From assembly GCF_022458745.1 (NCBI RefSeq), contig NZ_JAJJJF010000007.1, positions 94,171 to 158,170 of the forward strand: a DNA stretch of 64,000 nt. The letters are read 5' to 3'. Below the pieces are notes generated by a model that saw only the letters and a program-made list of their open reading frames with translations, had not been told where the DNA came from and searched no databases. Source of the DNA: Bacillus piscicola (GTDB lineage Bacteria; Bacillota; Bacilli; Bacillales; Marinococcaceae). Of this stretch, positions 26,637-36,095 are shown in pieces; positions within the stretch are counted from its first letter, which is position 1, and every line of letters begins with the position of its first letter. A program made the position numbers and the translations under genes.

Positions 26637-28589
26637 GTGGTTCGGTCAAGTTTAGCGTTCCATTCAATAGACGAGCTCCCACACAAATTAAAGGAACTAG
26701 ATAGTAATTGGGAGTATTTTATGAGTGAAAGGGAAGTTCCACAGTCTAACAAAGTACGTGTAGAAGTTTTAGAATCATGGAAACGTTGCCAACAATATGG
26801 AGTCGACCCATTACAAAAACAAACCCTAATCAAAGTAAGAGAAGATAAATTAAAAGAACAAATAAACCAATCCGCCTTGTATAACGCCTCCCTGCCCATT
26901 ATCGAAAACTTTTCCAAACAAATAGCTGGTACGAATCACTTGATTACGTTAGGTGACCAAGAAGGAAAGATTATTTGTTTAAAAGGAGAAACCCCAATAT
27001 TAGATAAAGCTGAACAGATGAACTTTGTCATTGGAGCGGATTGGAGTGAAAAGTCTGCAGGATCAAATGCCATTGGAACGTCTCTTGCCTCAAGAAAGCC
27101 GATTCAAATACTCTCTTCTGAACATTATTGTCAAGGGGTTCATCCTTGGGTATGTTCCTCTGCACCGATTCGTGATCCAAGAACGAATAACATCTTAGGT
27201 ATCATTGACTTAACAGGACCTAGTCATCATGCGCAATCTCATTCTTTAAGCGTCGTCCAAAATGTTTCGTATTTAATCGAGCAACAGTTATTTATCCATT
27301 CCTATGATGTGTTTAAACATTTACAAGACACGTATCAAGAAATGAAAACCAATACCTCCGCCCACGTTGTAATATTGGACGAGATGTTACATGTTGTGCA
27401 TGGAGATAGCGCATGTTTAGATCTCTTTTCGCTCTCCCATTGGACGCAGCTGTGGGAAAAGGAAGAGATATCTTCATTAAAAAGGGTGTTGCTAGCGAAA
27501 AAACCCTACGAACTAGAATGGGAAGTTGCATCCTTTCCATCAAAAATAAGGGTGCGACGCATTACATTTAACGCAGAACACATCGGTTTTGCCCTGTTTA
27601 TCGAAAAAACGGGACTCTCTGCGCCTCCGAATACGAAACTAAAAGGGGTCATTGGACAATCGGCTGCTCTCAAACAAGCGGTTCAAAAAATCGGTGTCAT
27701 CTCGGACAAAAATATACCTGTTCTTCTTACAGGAGTGAGCGGGACCGGCAAAGAAGTGTTTGCGCATAACATTCATTTGAAAAGCGAGCGCAAACATAAC
27801 CCTTTCATTGCCATTAATTGTGGAGCGATTCCTGAGAACTTAATTACGAGTGAATTATTTGGCTATGCTCGCGGAGCGTTTACAGGCGGAGATCCCCAAG
27901 GAAAAAAAGGAAAGTTTGAAGAAGCCAATGGCGGGACGGTATTTCTTGATGAAATAGGGGAGATGCCCCTAGATTTACAAGTTCATCTGTTGCGAGTATT
28001 ACAAGAAAAAGAAGTCGTTCCTGTCGGTTCCGCGAAACCCGTTCCGATCGATGTGAGAATTATCGCGGCAACGAACCAAGATTTAGAATCCTTAATACAG
28101 AAAGGTGCATTTCGCGCCGATCTTTACTATCGATTGAACGTGGTGGAAGTGCATTTGCCTCCGTTAAAAAATCGAAAAGGAGACATTCCACTCTTATGCC
28201 AACACTTTGCAAAGGAATTAGCGAACAGACACGGGAGAGAAGTACCGGCCATTAGTCAAGATGTGCTTGCTCTTTTTGAAGAGTATTCTTGGCCTGGAAA
28301 TATTCGAGAAATGAAGAATGTGATGGAATACGCTATTCTCTTTCACGGGGGTCATTGTATTACGCTGGAATCATTGCCGAAATATATCTTAGAAAAACAG
28401 AATGAGTTTGATACTTACACAGCTGATCGGCTCACCCCGTTAGAACGGGCGGAAAGAGAAGAGATCATCGAATTAATCCATGCAACGAATGGCAATTTAT
28501 CAGAAGTAGCACGACGATGCCAAATTGCGAGGACCACCTTATATCGCAGAATGAAAAAGTATGAGATAGATGTCATGAAGAAAGTATGA
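26637..28589 (+). CDS. acxR: Sigma-54-dependent activator (AcxR/AcoR type)
   Basis: A 650-residue enhancer-binding protein. An N-terminal GAF-type sensor region (about 60-230, AGSNAIGTSLA typical of AcoR) is followed by an AAA+ domain: Walker A GVSGTGKE (about 364-371), the sigma-54 contact loop GAFTGG (about 413-418), Walker B GTVFLDEIGEM, and the arginine-finger region. A C-terminal Fis helix-turn-helix (GNLSEVARRCQIARTTLYRR) binds DNA. The contact loop deviates from GAFTGA in its last residue. It lies tail-to-tail with the acetone carboxylase operon, which has a -24/-12 promoter, so it is its likely activator. Start GTG. Confidence 0.88.
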   Translation: MVRSSLAFHSIDELPHKLKELDSNWEYFMSEREVPQSNKVRVEVLESWKRCQQYGVDPLQKQTLIKVREDKLKEQINQSALYNASLPIIENFSKQIAGTNHLITLGDQEGKIICLKGETPILDKAEQMNFVIGADWSEKSAGSNAIGTSLASRKPIQILSSEHYCQGVHPWVCSSAPIRDPRTNNILGIIDLTGPSHHAQSHSLSVVQNVSYLIEQQLFIHSYDVFKHLQDTYQEMKTNTSAHVVILDEMLHVVHGDSACLDLFSLSHWTQLWEKEEISSLKRVLLAKKPYELEWEVASFPSKIRVRRITFNAEHIGFALFIEKTGLSAPPNTKLKGVIGQSAALKQAVQKIGVISDKNIPVLLTGVSGTGKEVFAHNIHLKSERKHNPFIAINCGAIPENLITSELFGYARGAFTGGDPQGKKGKFEEANGGTVFLDEIGEMPLDLQVHLLRVLQEKEVVPVGSAKPVPIDVRIIAATNQDLESLIQKGAFRADLYYRLNVVEVHLPPLKNRKGDIPLLCQHFAKELANRHGREVPAISQDVLALFEEYSWPGNIREMKNVMEYAILFHGGHCITLESLPKYILEKQNEFDTYTADRLTPLERAEREEIIELIHATNGNLSEVARRCQIARTTLYRRMKKYEIDVMKKV

Positions 28590-28610
28590 CATCCTAACCT
28601 TTTTAATAAG

Positions 28611-28655
28611 AAAAGAGACTGTATTGGGGCTGTTCCCCATTTACAGTCTCTTTTC
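28611..28655. terminator. Bidirectional terminator between activator and acx operon
   Basis: AAAAGAGACTGTA pairs with TACAGTCTCTTTT around an inner GGGG/CCCC stem. A-tract and T-tract on both sides suit both convergent transcripts. Confidence 0.85.
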
Positions 28656-28687
28656 ATGTAACGTTAGAGAGGATATTGTTCGAGTGG

Positions 28688-28742
28688 CCGCTTCAGGCCT
28701 CGTGCTCGCGTTCTTTTCACCGAGCGGGCGCCTGAAGCAGCA
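28688..28742. other. Second long hairpin downstream of acxC
   Basis: GCTTCAGGC and GCCTGAAGC, with inner GCTCG/CGAGC, make a long GC-rich stem between the bidirectional terminator and the acxC stop. No T-tract follows; it could protect the acx mRNA 3' end. Confidence 0.45.
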
Positions 28743-28750
28743 CTTAGAAA

Positions 28751-29263
28751 TTACTTAGATTTTACTTCAGGGAGAGGGAGCTTGACCCAGTCTTTGTAAA
28801 ACGTATCAATATCCGGTTCAAAATCGTGAATGACAGGATACCAAGGAGTAACGGCTTCCACTTCTAATTGGGCGGCACAACTAGGGCAGTAATATTCACG
28901 GATGACCTGCCATTCTGGATCAGGTGCCATTAATACAGGATAAATTTCATTCATTTTTTCTTCGTCATCCCGGACAAATATATTCGCGTGGACCTTCCAG
29001 TTTTCTTGATAATCGCAGAATTCGTGACCGCAATCGCACTTTACAATCCGATCTCCATTTTCCTTTAACACGATATATAAGTGGAGTCCGAGCGGTAATA
29101 GAATGGGATCATCCCAGGATACTCTCTCTTGCATGACTTCCCGGTATACTTTAAAACGGTCGGCATCTTTATGACTAGACATCATGTTTTTGAGTTGGTA
29201 CCACTCTAATGTACCTTCGACCAGTTCATTAATTACTTTGTGATCGTATTTGTAGTCGGCCAT
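28751..29263 (-). CDS. acxC: Acetone carboxylase gamma subunit
   Basis: About 170 residues, small subunit of the (alpha-beta-gamma)2 acetone carboxylase that converts acetone, bicarbonate and ATP to acetoacetate. Conserved stretches are VKCDCGHEFCDYQENWK and REYYCPSCAAQLEVEAV, giving cysteine pairs that may bind zinc, and a C-terminal YPVIHDFEPDIDTFYKDWV. Start at 29263 is preferred because AGGAGG then sits six bases upstream. It is the last gene of acxA-acxB-acxC; gaps between genes are under 20 bases. This subunit separates acetone carboxylases from hydantoinases. Confidence 0.9.
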   Translation of the reverse strand: MADYKYDHKVINELVEGTLEWYQLKNMMSSHKDADRFKVYREVMQERVSWDDPILLPLGLHLYIVLKENGDRIVKCDCGHEFCDYQENWKVHANIFVRDDEEKMNEIYPVLMAPDPEWQVIREYYCPSCAAQLEVEAVTPWYPVIHDFEPDIDTFYKDWVKLPLPEVKSK

Positions 29264-29275
29264 AACCATCCTCCT

Positions 29276-31552
29276 TTATTTGGCGTCTTTAAAACGATTA
29301 ATGTGTCGTCCCAGTTTCGTTACGTTTAAGTCATCTTCATAAACCATCCAGTCTTCGTCGATGTCCCAAAATTCTTTAAATTCATCTGTGAATTTTTTAC
29401 TTAAGGCGAAGCTCTCTGCAAACATGAGTTGGACTTGCTTGGAAGCATCCTTGTTCAAAATGCGTTCTTTTTCTTCTTTCATCCATTCTTTCGTTGGAAC
29501 ACTTTTTTCTAAGCGTTGTTGACGCATTTCTTTCCGCTTTTCTTTGGTTGCTTTAAGATCAACTACAAATTCACCGTCTTTCTCTTCGTACACGCAACCG
29601 AACGTGCTTTCAGCAAAACGAGGTAAAATAAACTGTTCATTTAAATCGTTTTCTACCTCTTTCGGATCTCTATCTAATGGATCGCCGAACCCTGGACCCC
29701 CACGTAGGTAATTCAACATGAGATCATAATCGCCGAACTCTTCTTGTGTCGTCACGGCCTGTCTGTCACGATTGATCGTTTCTGCCTTTAAGTTCTTCTC
29801 ATAGCCTGGATCGTCTGGATCGGTATCCCCTCCGAGTGGAAGAGGTAATCTCTTTTCAATCCGTTCTTTCAAGTCGGTATTGTAGGCACTGAATCGATAA
29901 CCGGCCGCTCCTGGGTAACCACCCATTAAACCGCAGTCTGTGGCCATGGCTCCTGAACCTGCAACCAACATGGTCCATTCTTTCGCACCCCAGCCAAGAC
30001 GTAAGGATTGCCAGCCATTCCCGCCGCGATATTTACCCGAACCTCCTGAACCAGGTAATATTTCTCTTCCCATGAAGATGAGAGGTTCAAGAACTTCCCA
30101 AATTTCCATGTCGCCCATATCACCTTCTGGATTCCATAAAGCAGCAGAGTGGCTAATTCCATCTTTCACAGCGCTTGCGCCTACCCCGCAGGCTGCGGAT
30201 TCAAAACTGTTTAAAGCAGACAGCTCTCCGTGATGGTCATACCCGCCGCCTTGCAGCCAGTTGGAAGTGTGAGCGTTGCCGGCATTGATTTCTTCTAAAA
30301 ATCCTCGACCCCAATATCCGCGGCTCAGTCCACGCCATAGCGGTGTCCATCCTGCCACGAGACCATGCCATGTATTCGAGTGGGCCGATCGAATATCATC
30401 TGGGCTAAACCATGATCCTAACGGGATACCGAAGCTGCTCGCGTAATAGGCCCCGTCATTGATTCGATCATTTGGGACGAGAGTTTGAGCTAGCATAACC
30501 CATATCCCGCTCGTTATCGATACAGGTGTGGCGTTGAATGGGTGCCATCCCCAGCGGCTGGCGCCCTCGAAATCAATTTCTAAATGGGCATCCTTATGAA
30601 TCTTTATTTCGGATGGGGTATGAATGATAGAGTCTTGTTGGGCAAACTTAGGCAAGTCAAGTCCTTCAAATGGCACATCGATAAACGAAGCGGCACGATA
30701 CGTACCAGGAATCGTCATTGTTTTTACTTGGTTGACGAAGCCGCGGCGGCCATCTTCAATAATTTCGCGCATGAATTGTTTATAATTATCTGCGCCTTCT
30801 TCTTTCACGACGTCAAGAACTAAGTCACGAATCATATGACAACCGGCGACGCGAGTCTTCTCGTCCAATGTCCAATACTTGGAACCACGTACAGAACGAG
30901 TACTCTCTAGCAACCAGTCTTTGGACAACTCGTCATTTTCTCCAATTTTCCGGCAAGTGATCTGGTAGCCGTCATCATATCGTTGAACGGGTCCCATCGG
31001 CATGCTTCCCGGTCCAGAAGCTCCCGTATCGATGACGTGAGTGACTCCTCCAACCCATCCGAGCAACTCTCCTTCCCAGAAAATCGGAACGAGGGTATGA
31101 ACGTCACACGTATGCACGTTACCGACGTGGTTGTCATTGTTACAGAAGATGTCACCGTCTTTTATACCAGGATTGTCTTCATAATCCTTATCAATCATGA
31201 ACTTTATTGCGGCACCCATGGTTCCCACGTGGATGATAATACCGGTAGACGTAACGATGGAATCGGCCTCTGGTGTATATAAGCTGAAACATAGTTCCCC
31301 TTCTTGTTCAACGATAGGAGAAGCCGCAACTTTTTTCGCTGTTTCTCTCGCATGAACGACCCCGCCGCGAAGTTTAGAGAATATTTTTTCAAACCGGATT
31401 GGATCCGATTCTTTAAACTTTAAATCTTCAAGACCGGCGTAATATCCTGTTTCTTTACTTACTCTATCAATCTCGGCTCTCATTTCCTTTAACGTTTTTC
31501 CATCCCAACCAATCGGTACTTTCTTATTTTGAACCTCTTCGATTGTTTTCAA
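29276..31552 (-). CDS. acxB: Acetone carboxylase alpha subunit (HyuB-like)
   Basis: A 758-residue hydantoinase-B-family protein, the large subunit of acetone carboxylase (substrate/Mn site). Visible family segments include DGDIFCNNDNHVGNVHTCDV, GWVGGVTHVIDTGASGPGSM, and GNAHTSNWLQGGGYDHHGEL, plus a C-terminal Lys/Glu-rich region. It starts with TTG at 31552, after ATAGGAGG nine bases upstream, and follows acxA by 17 bases. Length matches the family (about 770). Confidence 0.92.
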   Translation of the reverse strand: MKTIEEVQNKKVPIGWDGKTLKEMRAEIDRVSKETGYYAGLEDLKFKESDPIRFEKIFSKLRGGVVHARETAKKVAASPIVEQEGELCFSLYTPEADSIVTSTGIIIHVGTMGAAIKFMIDKDYEDNPGIKDGDIFCNNDNHVGNVHTCDVHTLVPIFWEGELLGWVGGVTHVIDTGASGPGSMPMGPVQRYDDGYQITCRKIGENDELSKDWLLESTRSVRGSKYWTLDEKTRVAGCHMIRDLVLDVVKEEGADNYKQFMREIIEDGRRGFVNQVKTMTIPGTYRAASFIDVPFEGLDLPKFAQQDSIIHTPSEIKIHKDAHLEIDFEGASRWGWHPFNATPVSITSGIWVMLAQTLVPNDRINDGAYYASSFGIPLGSWFSPDDIRSAHSNTWHGLVAGWTPLWRGLSRGYWGRGFLEEINAGNAHTSNWLQGGGYDHHGELSALNSFESAACGVGASAVKDGISHSAALWNPEGDMGDMEIWEVLEPLIFMGREILPGSGGSGKYRGGNGWQSLRLGWGAKEWTMLVAGSGAMATDCGLMGGYPGAAGYRFSAYNTDLKERIEKRLPLPLGGDTDPDDPGYEKNLKAETINRDRQAVTTQEEFGDYDLMLNYLRGGPGFGDPLDRDPKEVENDLNEQFILPRFAESTFGCVYEEKDGEFVVDLKATKEKRKEMRQQRLEKSVPTKEWMKEEKERILNKDASKQVQLMFAESFALSKKFTDEFKEFWDIDEDWMVYEDDLNVTKLGRHINRFKDAK

Positions 31553-31569
31553 AAAGATAACCTCCTATC

Positions 31570-33708
31570 TTATTTGTTTAATTCTTTCAAATGGAAAATG
31601 CGGTTCTCATCCAAGTACGTCTCAAACCCAGGTGGAATAACGAGGGTCGTGGCTGTTGATTCAATGATCGATAACGATCCGATTTTATTTCCAGGCAGCA
31701 ATTTTTCCATTTCATAAATATCTGCTTGGATCCATTCCCCATCCCAATATACAGAGCGTTTCCCCAAGAATGCTACCTCGGGTGGTTTGGGACTAGATAA
31801 AGGTTCTTGCGGTATTTTAGGAAGTGGTACGTCAACGACACCGCGAACGATAGCTCCCGTGATGGAGTAACCTAACTCAGGAGATAAGGCAGATTTGGCG
31901 TAGACACGCGTATACATGTCTTCAAACGCTTTTACGAGTGTGTTGTAGTCACTCACACCTTTGAATGCACTAATAGGTGCCTCAATCTCTAAGTCATTTA
32001 ATTGTCCTTGGTATTGCATACGGAAAAATAGGCGATATTTTACATCATCTCCGGTGTATTCATTTTTCTTAAATTCATCGCCCACGTGTCCTTTCAGTTC
32101 ATCCCAAGCCGCTTGCAGCTCTTTTCCAGCTGCTAAAATTTCTTGTTCCGTAGCTTTTTCAGCAAGGTTAAGGTCTAATGTTTTGTCATAACGGTACTCA
32201 AAGTCGGCAGCTCCGCACCCAAAGGCGGAAAAACCAGCAGCCCAAGCAGGGATGAGAATATCTTCAAATCCAAGCCCTTTTGTGTATCCTGCTGTATGAA
32301 GAGGGCCACCACCACCGTAAGAGAAGCATGCATATTGTGAAGGGGAGAAGCCTTTTCCTAAAATCATGGATTCCAAATAGTTTTTCAATTGAGATTCTAG
32401 TAGTTCAGTAACACCAAAGGCAGCATCTTCTACTGTCAGTCCAAGCGGGTCTGCCACTTGTTCTTTTACCGCCTGATACGCTTTTTCACGTGACAGTTTA
32501 ATCGTCCCGCCAATAAAGTTGTCCGGATTGATGAGCCCTAACACGACGTGACAATCAGATACCGTTACTGTTTCAATGCCGCTGTCTGGATTACATACGC
32601 CGACGAGAGAGCCAGCACTGTCCGGACCTAGCGTTAAGTTTCCGTAGTTTGGATCGATACGGACGTAACTGCCTGTTCCCGCGCCGGTAGTGTCCATGGA
32701 AACGAGTGGTAGCGACAACACAAGACGTGCCATATCCGGGCTTGATTCAATATCCAAATCCCCTTGGGTAATGAGGCCGATATCAAAACTAGTGCCCCCG
32801 ATATCGGAGCAGGCTACATTTTTAATACCTAAATTGTCACTTAAATATTTTGCGCCAACCATGCCTCCGATGGGACCAGATACGCATGTGCGGGCCAATT
32901 CATTTGCTTCAATACTAATTGTTCCACCATGGCTTGCCATAATGCGCAAATTAAAATCAGTTCCGCTTTCACGCAGCGCTTTATCAAGGTTTGCTAACGT
33001 TTCCCGAGATGGTTCCGCAGCGTATGCTTCGACGATCGTCGTATTCGTACGGTGAGATTCTTTCCGAACCGGGTAGTAGTCGGCCGTAGCAAATATTTTG
33101 ATATTTTTATTTTGTTCGTTGATCATACGTGTCGCGATATCGCGAATTTTCCGTTCATGATCAGGATATGTGTAAGAATGCAATAAACTAATCACGATCG
33201 CTTCTACATCTTCATCAATTAACTTTTGGATGGCGCCTTCCACTTCATGTTCATATAAAGGGATCACCACATTACCAAACATATCGACTCGTTCCGTTAC
33301 TCCTACTGTCCATTTACGAGGGACGAGTGGCTCATCAAAGTGGTGGGTGTTAATATGAACGCGGTCGGAGTAGGAATACCCAAGAAAAGACTGGAGCCCC
33401 CGTCCCATTCGGTGCATATCTTCTGTACCTTTATTCAGGACAAGTCCAACCCGCAAACCGACCCGGGAAACAAGGCGATTTAGCATCGCAGTACCGGAAT
33501 ACACACCAGCCAATAAGTTAGGAAACTCTTTGTCTACGGTTGTATCCCATTGTTCCAAAGCATCTCTGGAAGAATTCATGAGGCCAATATGTTCATCCTT
33601 TGGTGTCGTTTGGGCTTTCCCAACGACAAATTCTCCCTTCTCATCGATAATGAACGTGTCTGTCATTGTGCCGCCAGCATCAATTGCAAGAATCTGTGAT
33701 TTTGCCAA
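31570..33708 (-). CDS. acxA: Acetone carboxylase beta subunit (HyuA-like ATPase)
   Basis: A 712-residue hydantoinase-A-family ATPase that phosphorylates acetone and bicarbonate. The N-terminal ATP phosphate loop is AIDAGGTMTDTFI (residues 8-20); a second ATPase motif reads ACSDIGGTSFDIGLI, and FSYGGGGPLHTAGYT lies near residue 465. TTG at 33708 is preferred since AAAGGAGG lies nine bases upstream. A TTG 19 codons earlier has been rejected because that stretch is the sigma-54 promoter itself. First gene of the acx operon. Confidence 0.9.
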   Translation of the reverse strand: MAKSQILAIDAGGTMTDTFIIDEKGEFVVGKAQTTPKDEHIGLMNSSRDALEQWDTTVDKEFPNLLAGVYSGTAMLNRLVSRVGLRVGLVLNKGTEDMHRMGRGLQSFLGYSYSDRVHINTHHFDEPLVPRKWTVGVTERVDMFGNVVIPLYEHEVEGAIQKLIDEDVEAIVISLLHSYTYPDHERKIRDIATRMINEQNKNIKIFATADYYPVRKESHRTNTTIVEAYAAEPSRETLANLDKALRESGTDFNLRIMASHGGTISIEANELARTCVSGPIGGMVGAKYLSDNLGIKNVACSDIGGTSFDIGLITQGDLDIESSPDMARLVLSLPLVSMDTTGAGTGSYVRIDPNYGNLTLGPDSAGSLVGVCNPDSGIETVTVSDCHVVLGLINPDNFIGGTIKLSREKAYQAVKEQVADPLGLTVEDAAFGVTELLESQLKNYLESMILGKGFSPSQYACFSYGGGGPLHTAGYTKGLGFEDILIPAWAAGFSAFGCGAADFEYRYDKTLDLNLAEKATEQEILAAGKELQAAWDELKGHVGDEFKKNEYTGDDVKYRLFFRMQYQGQLNDLEIEAPISAFKGVSDYNTLVKAFEDMYTRVYAKSALSPELGYSITGAIVRGVVDVPLPKIPQEPLSSPKPPEVAFLGKRSVYWDGEWIQADIYEMEKLLPGNKIGSLSIIESTATTLVIPPGFETYLDENRIFHLKELNK

Positions 33709-33749
33709 ATTACCTTCTCCTCCTTTTTTTGGATGTACTTTGTTTAAAT

Positions 33750-33764
33750 GCAATTTGTGTGCCA
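33750..33764 (-). promoter_or_regulatory. Sigma-54 (-24/-12) promoter of acxABC
   Basis: Minus strand TGGCACACAAATTGC: GG and GC are separated by exactly ten bases, matching TGGCAC-N5-TTGC without mismatch. Transcription would start near 33738, leaving a leader of about 30 bases that ends with the acxA ribosome site. Confidence 0.9.
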
Positions 33765-33821
33765 ATTTTAATTAAGTGTTCTATTCAGAGTTTTTCAAAT
33801 ACTAAATTAATGAAATGTATA

Positions 33822-33845
33822 GTATTGCTACACCTGTAGCGATAC
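33822..33845. promoter_or_regulatory. Palindromic enhancer site (UAS) for the acx promoter
   Basis: GTATTGCTACA, CC, TGTAGCGATAC: 11-base arms with one mismatch. It lies about 60-80 bp upstream of the -24 element, the usual place for a sigma-54 activator dimer. A half-site-like GTGTAG follows about five bases further upstream. Confidence 0.75.
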
Positions 33846-33994
33846 AAGTGTAGTGCAGCTGAATCTACCAACGGAGATTTTCCGTCGGTTGGCTGAATCC
33901 TTGCCCGCGCGGCAAGCGGACCTGAAGAGCCATTTATACGAAAGGGGATAAGTTAAAGTTAATCTTACCGATAAATCTTGTGGAATTGAAAAAA

Positions 33995-34040
33995 GAGCTG
34001 TATCAAAAGGTCATTTTTTATGACTTTTTGATACAGCCTC
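33995..34040. terminator. Long symmetric hairpin with U-tracts
   Basis: GCTGTATCAAAA-GTCA pairs with TGAC-TTTTGATACAGC around TTTTTTA. It is not adjacent to any intact gene end, so it may be left from a lost gene. Confidence 0.6.
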
Positions 34041-34369
34041 GGGAAACGTTCACAAATGGGAGATAGGAGATCTTCCCCTCTTCGCCTATTCATATTAAAA
34101 CCAACTAGTTTAAAGTTTACGAGAATCCCTGATACTGGGTAGAAACTATGACTTTATCCAGGATGGCTCGTCCGTGAAAGATTTTGAAGAAGAGTATAGT
34201 GTTTTTCAAGATGCGTTATAGATTCCAGATCCTTGGTAAAACGATGAAGCTTAAAGACATGGATTTAGCGGATAACTGTAGATAAGTCAAGAAATACAAA
34301 AGAGCTTAATAAACGGGGCTGATCAGAAGAAAAAGTGAAGTTTTGCTCAATAGCAATATTGAATATCAA

Positions 34370-34406
34370 AAGAAAGCCCTGCAGAGAATAACTCCCTACA
34401 GGACTC
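34370..34406 (-). terminator. Terminator of the ABC importer operon (shared hairpin family)
   Basis: Minus strand AGTCCTGTAGGGAG, loop, CTCTGCAGGGCT, then TTCTTTT. Same stem sequence as at 20153, 47992 and 52880. Confidence 0.85.
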
Positions 34407-34426
34407 CAACAGGCTTTTATTATTAT

Positions 34427-35257
34427 TTACTCAGGTTTCCAAGAAGAGAATCTTTTTTCAATTAACCCGACCAATCCCGTTAGGACAACACCTGTGCCGG
34501 CAATCACTATTACCCCCACAAACATTTCAGCGGTTTTTAAGTTTTGTCCAGCGTTGGTTAATTGATATCCGATCCCAGCTGTTGAAGCATACATTTCACC
34601 GACAACAATTGCAATTAATCCCTGACCTAACCCAAGACGGATACCATTTAATAAGAACGGAACTGTAGATGGCAGCGCAATCGTTTTAAATATTTGAAAC
34701 TCCGTTGCTGTAAAACTTCTTGCCGTCTTAATCAAATTCTGATCAAGTGTGCTCATTGCTTTTGTAGCACTCATCACGATAGGGAAGAACGCCATTAAGA
34801 ATACAATCACTATTTTGGACGCAACACCAATACCAAACGCAATGATAATGATCGGCAATAACGCTACTTTTGGAGTTACATAGAGTGCAGAAACGAAAGG
34901 ATTAATAATAGAGTTAAATGTGTGGTTCCATCCGGCGAAAATCCCCATCGGAATACCGATAATGATAGCGAGGAGGAATCCGACTGCAAATTCATAAGCA
35001 CTCACGCGTATATTAGTCCAGAAGGAAACGTCGGTAAATAATATGCCGGCCGCCTGAATAATACCGATCGGCGAACTAATAAATAATGGATTGATTATTT
35101 GAAGATAAGAAATAATTTCCCAAAATATTAGGAAAGCTAAAACCGATACTACACTAATCATAAAATTTTTTTGTGACTTTGAAATTTTTTTAGGTCGGTT
35201 GACTTTTTTTTGTTCAGAAGTTTCATTTTTCATTGGAATCGCTTCTTCTTTACTCAA
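34427..35257 (-). CDS. ABC importer permease (SsuC/TauC family)
   Basis: A 276-residue permease with a hydrophilic Lys-rich N-terminus and six helices. The EAA-like cytoplasmic loop is visible as TATEFQIFKTIALPSTVPFL with the G at the family position. TTG at 35257 follows TAGGGGG by eight bases. It forms an importer with the ATPase and the lipoprotein immediately upstream. The family imports sulfonates, nitrate, pyrimidines or aromatic acids; the substrate here is unknown. Confidence 0.88.
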   Translation of the reverse strand: MSKEEAIPMKNETSEQKKVNRPKKISKSQKNFMISVVSVLAFLIFWEIISYLQIINPLFISSPIGIIQAAGILFTDVSFWTNIRVSAYEFAVGFLLAIIIGIPMGIFAGWNHTFNSIINPFVSALYVTPKVALLPIIIIAFGIGVASKIVIVFLMAFFPIVMSATKAMSTLDQNLIKTARSFTATEFQIFKTIALPSTVPFLLNGIRLGLGQGLIAIVVGEMYASTAGIGYQLTNAGQNLKTAEMFVGVIVIAGTGVVLTGLVGLIEKRFSSWKPE

Positions 35258-35268
35258 TATTAAACCCC

Positions 35269-36072
35269 CTAACTAAAACCTTGTTTGGAAGACTCTTTTT
35301 CAATAAGGTCCCATATTCTATCTACATATTCCGTGAAGCGGGCATCCCTTTTTACTTTCAGTTCACGAGGGCGTTCTAACTCAATTTTTATATCTTCCAC
35401 TAAATGACCAGGACGAGCGCCAAAGACGAAAACCCGGTCTGCCAGGTAAACAGCCTCGTCTATTTGGTGTGTGATAAAAATACTAGTTTTCCTGGTTTGA
35501 CTCCAGATCCTCAAAAGCTCTTTTTGCATGAACTCTCGGGTTTGTGCGTCTAAAGCTGAGAAAGGTTCATCTAATAATAACAAAGAAGGTTCGACGCTTA
35601 ATGCTCTTGCTAAATTAACTCGTTGCTGCATCCCCCCAGACAGCTCATGAGGGTAAGACTTCTCAAAACCTTTCAGACCAACTAATTCGATATACTGCAA
35701 TGCTAAGGCTTTTGTTTCTTTAGATACTCTTTTCTGAAGCTCAATTCCATACATGACATTATCCAAGACGCTACGCCACGGGAGTAAATTAGGGGATTGG
35801 AAGACCATGGACCGGTCACGTCCAGGGCCTTCAATTTTAGTATCATCTAATAAAATCGTACCGTTACTAGGCTTAATGAAGCCCATCACTGTGTTCAGGA
35901 AAGTTGTTTTACCACATCCAGATGGTCCGACAATACAGATGAATTCTCCGTCTTCAATCGATAAATTGATGTTTTTAAGGGCGACAATTTCATCGCCTGT
36001 TTTATTATTGACATAGGTGACATCCAAAAATTGGCTCGTGAGTTTTTGTTGAGTCATTACGGTTTCTCCCAT
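35269..36072 (-). CDS. ABC importer ATPase (SsuB/TauB family)
   Basis: A 267-residue nucleotide-binding subunit. Walker A is GPSGCGKTT (about residue 49), the Q-loop VFQSPNLLPW, the signature LSGGMQQR and Walker B LLLLDEPFSALD are all intact. An ATG at 36057 is an alternative start, with GGGAGAAA upstream. It lies 11 bases before the permease gene and about 20 after the binding protein. Confidence 0.92.
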   Translation of the reverse strand: MGETVMTQQKLTSQFLDVTYVNNKTGDEIVALKNINLSIEDGEFICIVGPSGCGKTTFLNTVMGFIKPSNGTILLDDTKIEGPGRDRSMVFQSPNLLPWRSVLDNVMYGIELQKRVSKETKALALQYIELVGLKGFEKSYPHELSGGMQQRVNLARALSVEPSLLLLDEPFSALDAQTREFMQKELLRIWSQTRKTSIFITHQIDEAVYLADRVFVFGARPGHLVEDIKIELERPRELKVKRDARFTEYVDRIWDLIEKESSKQGFS

Positions 36073-36095
36073 TTCATCAACCCCACATTAAAAAT

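Larger units (their letters stand above)
33846..34426. other. Gap between acx promoter and ABC importer operon
   Basis: Holds CCAACGGA/TCCGTCGG and TTGCCCGCGCGGCAA hairpins (33868-33925), the long hairpin at 33995-34040, and a possible decayed coding fragment (34159-34221 reads DFIQDGSSVKDFEEEYSVFQ before a stop) that I cannot assign. Confidence 0.4.

Noticed and set aside
33709..33765. Upstream TTG start adding 19 residues to acxA
   Set aside because: This stretch is the perfect -24/-12 promoter; the downstream TTG has AAAGGAGG at the right distance.
34144..34221. Possible transposase fragment (DFIQDGSSVKDFEEE)
   Set aside because: Too short to assign to any family; noted only in the gap description.
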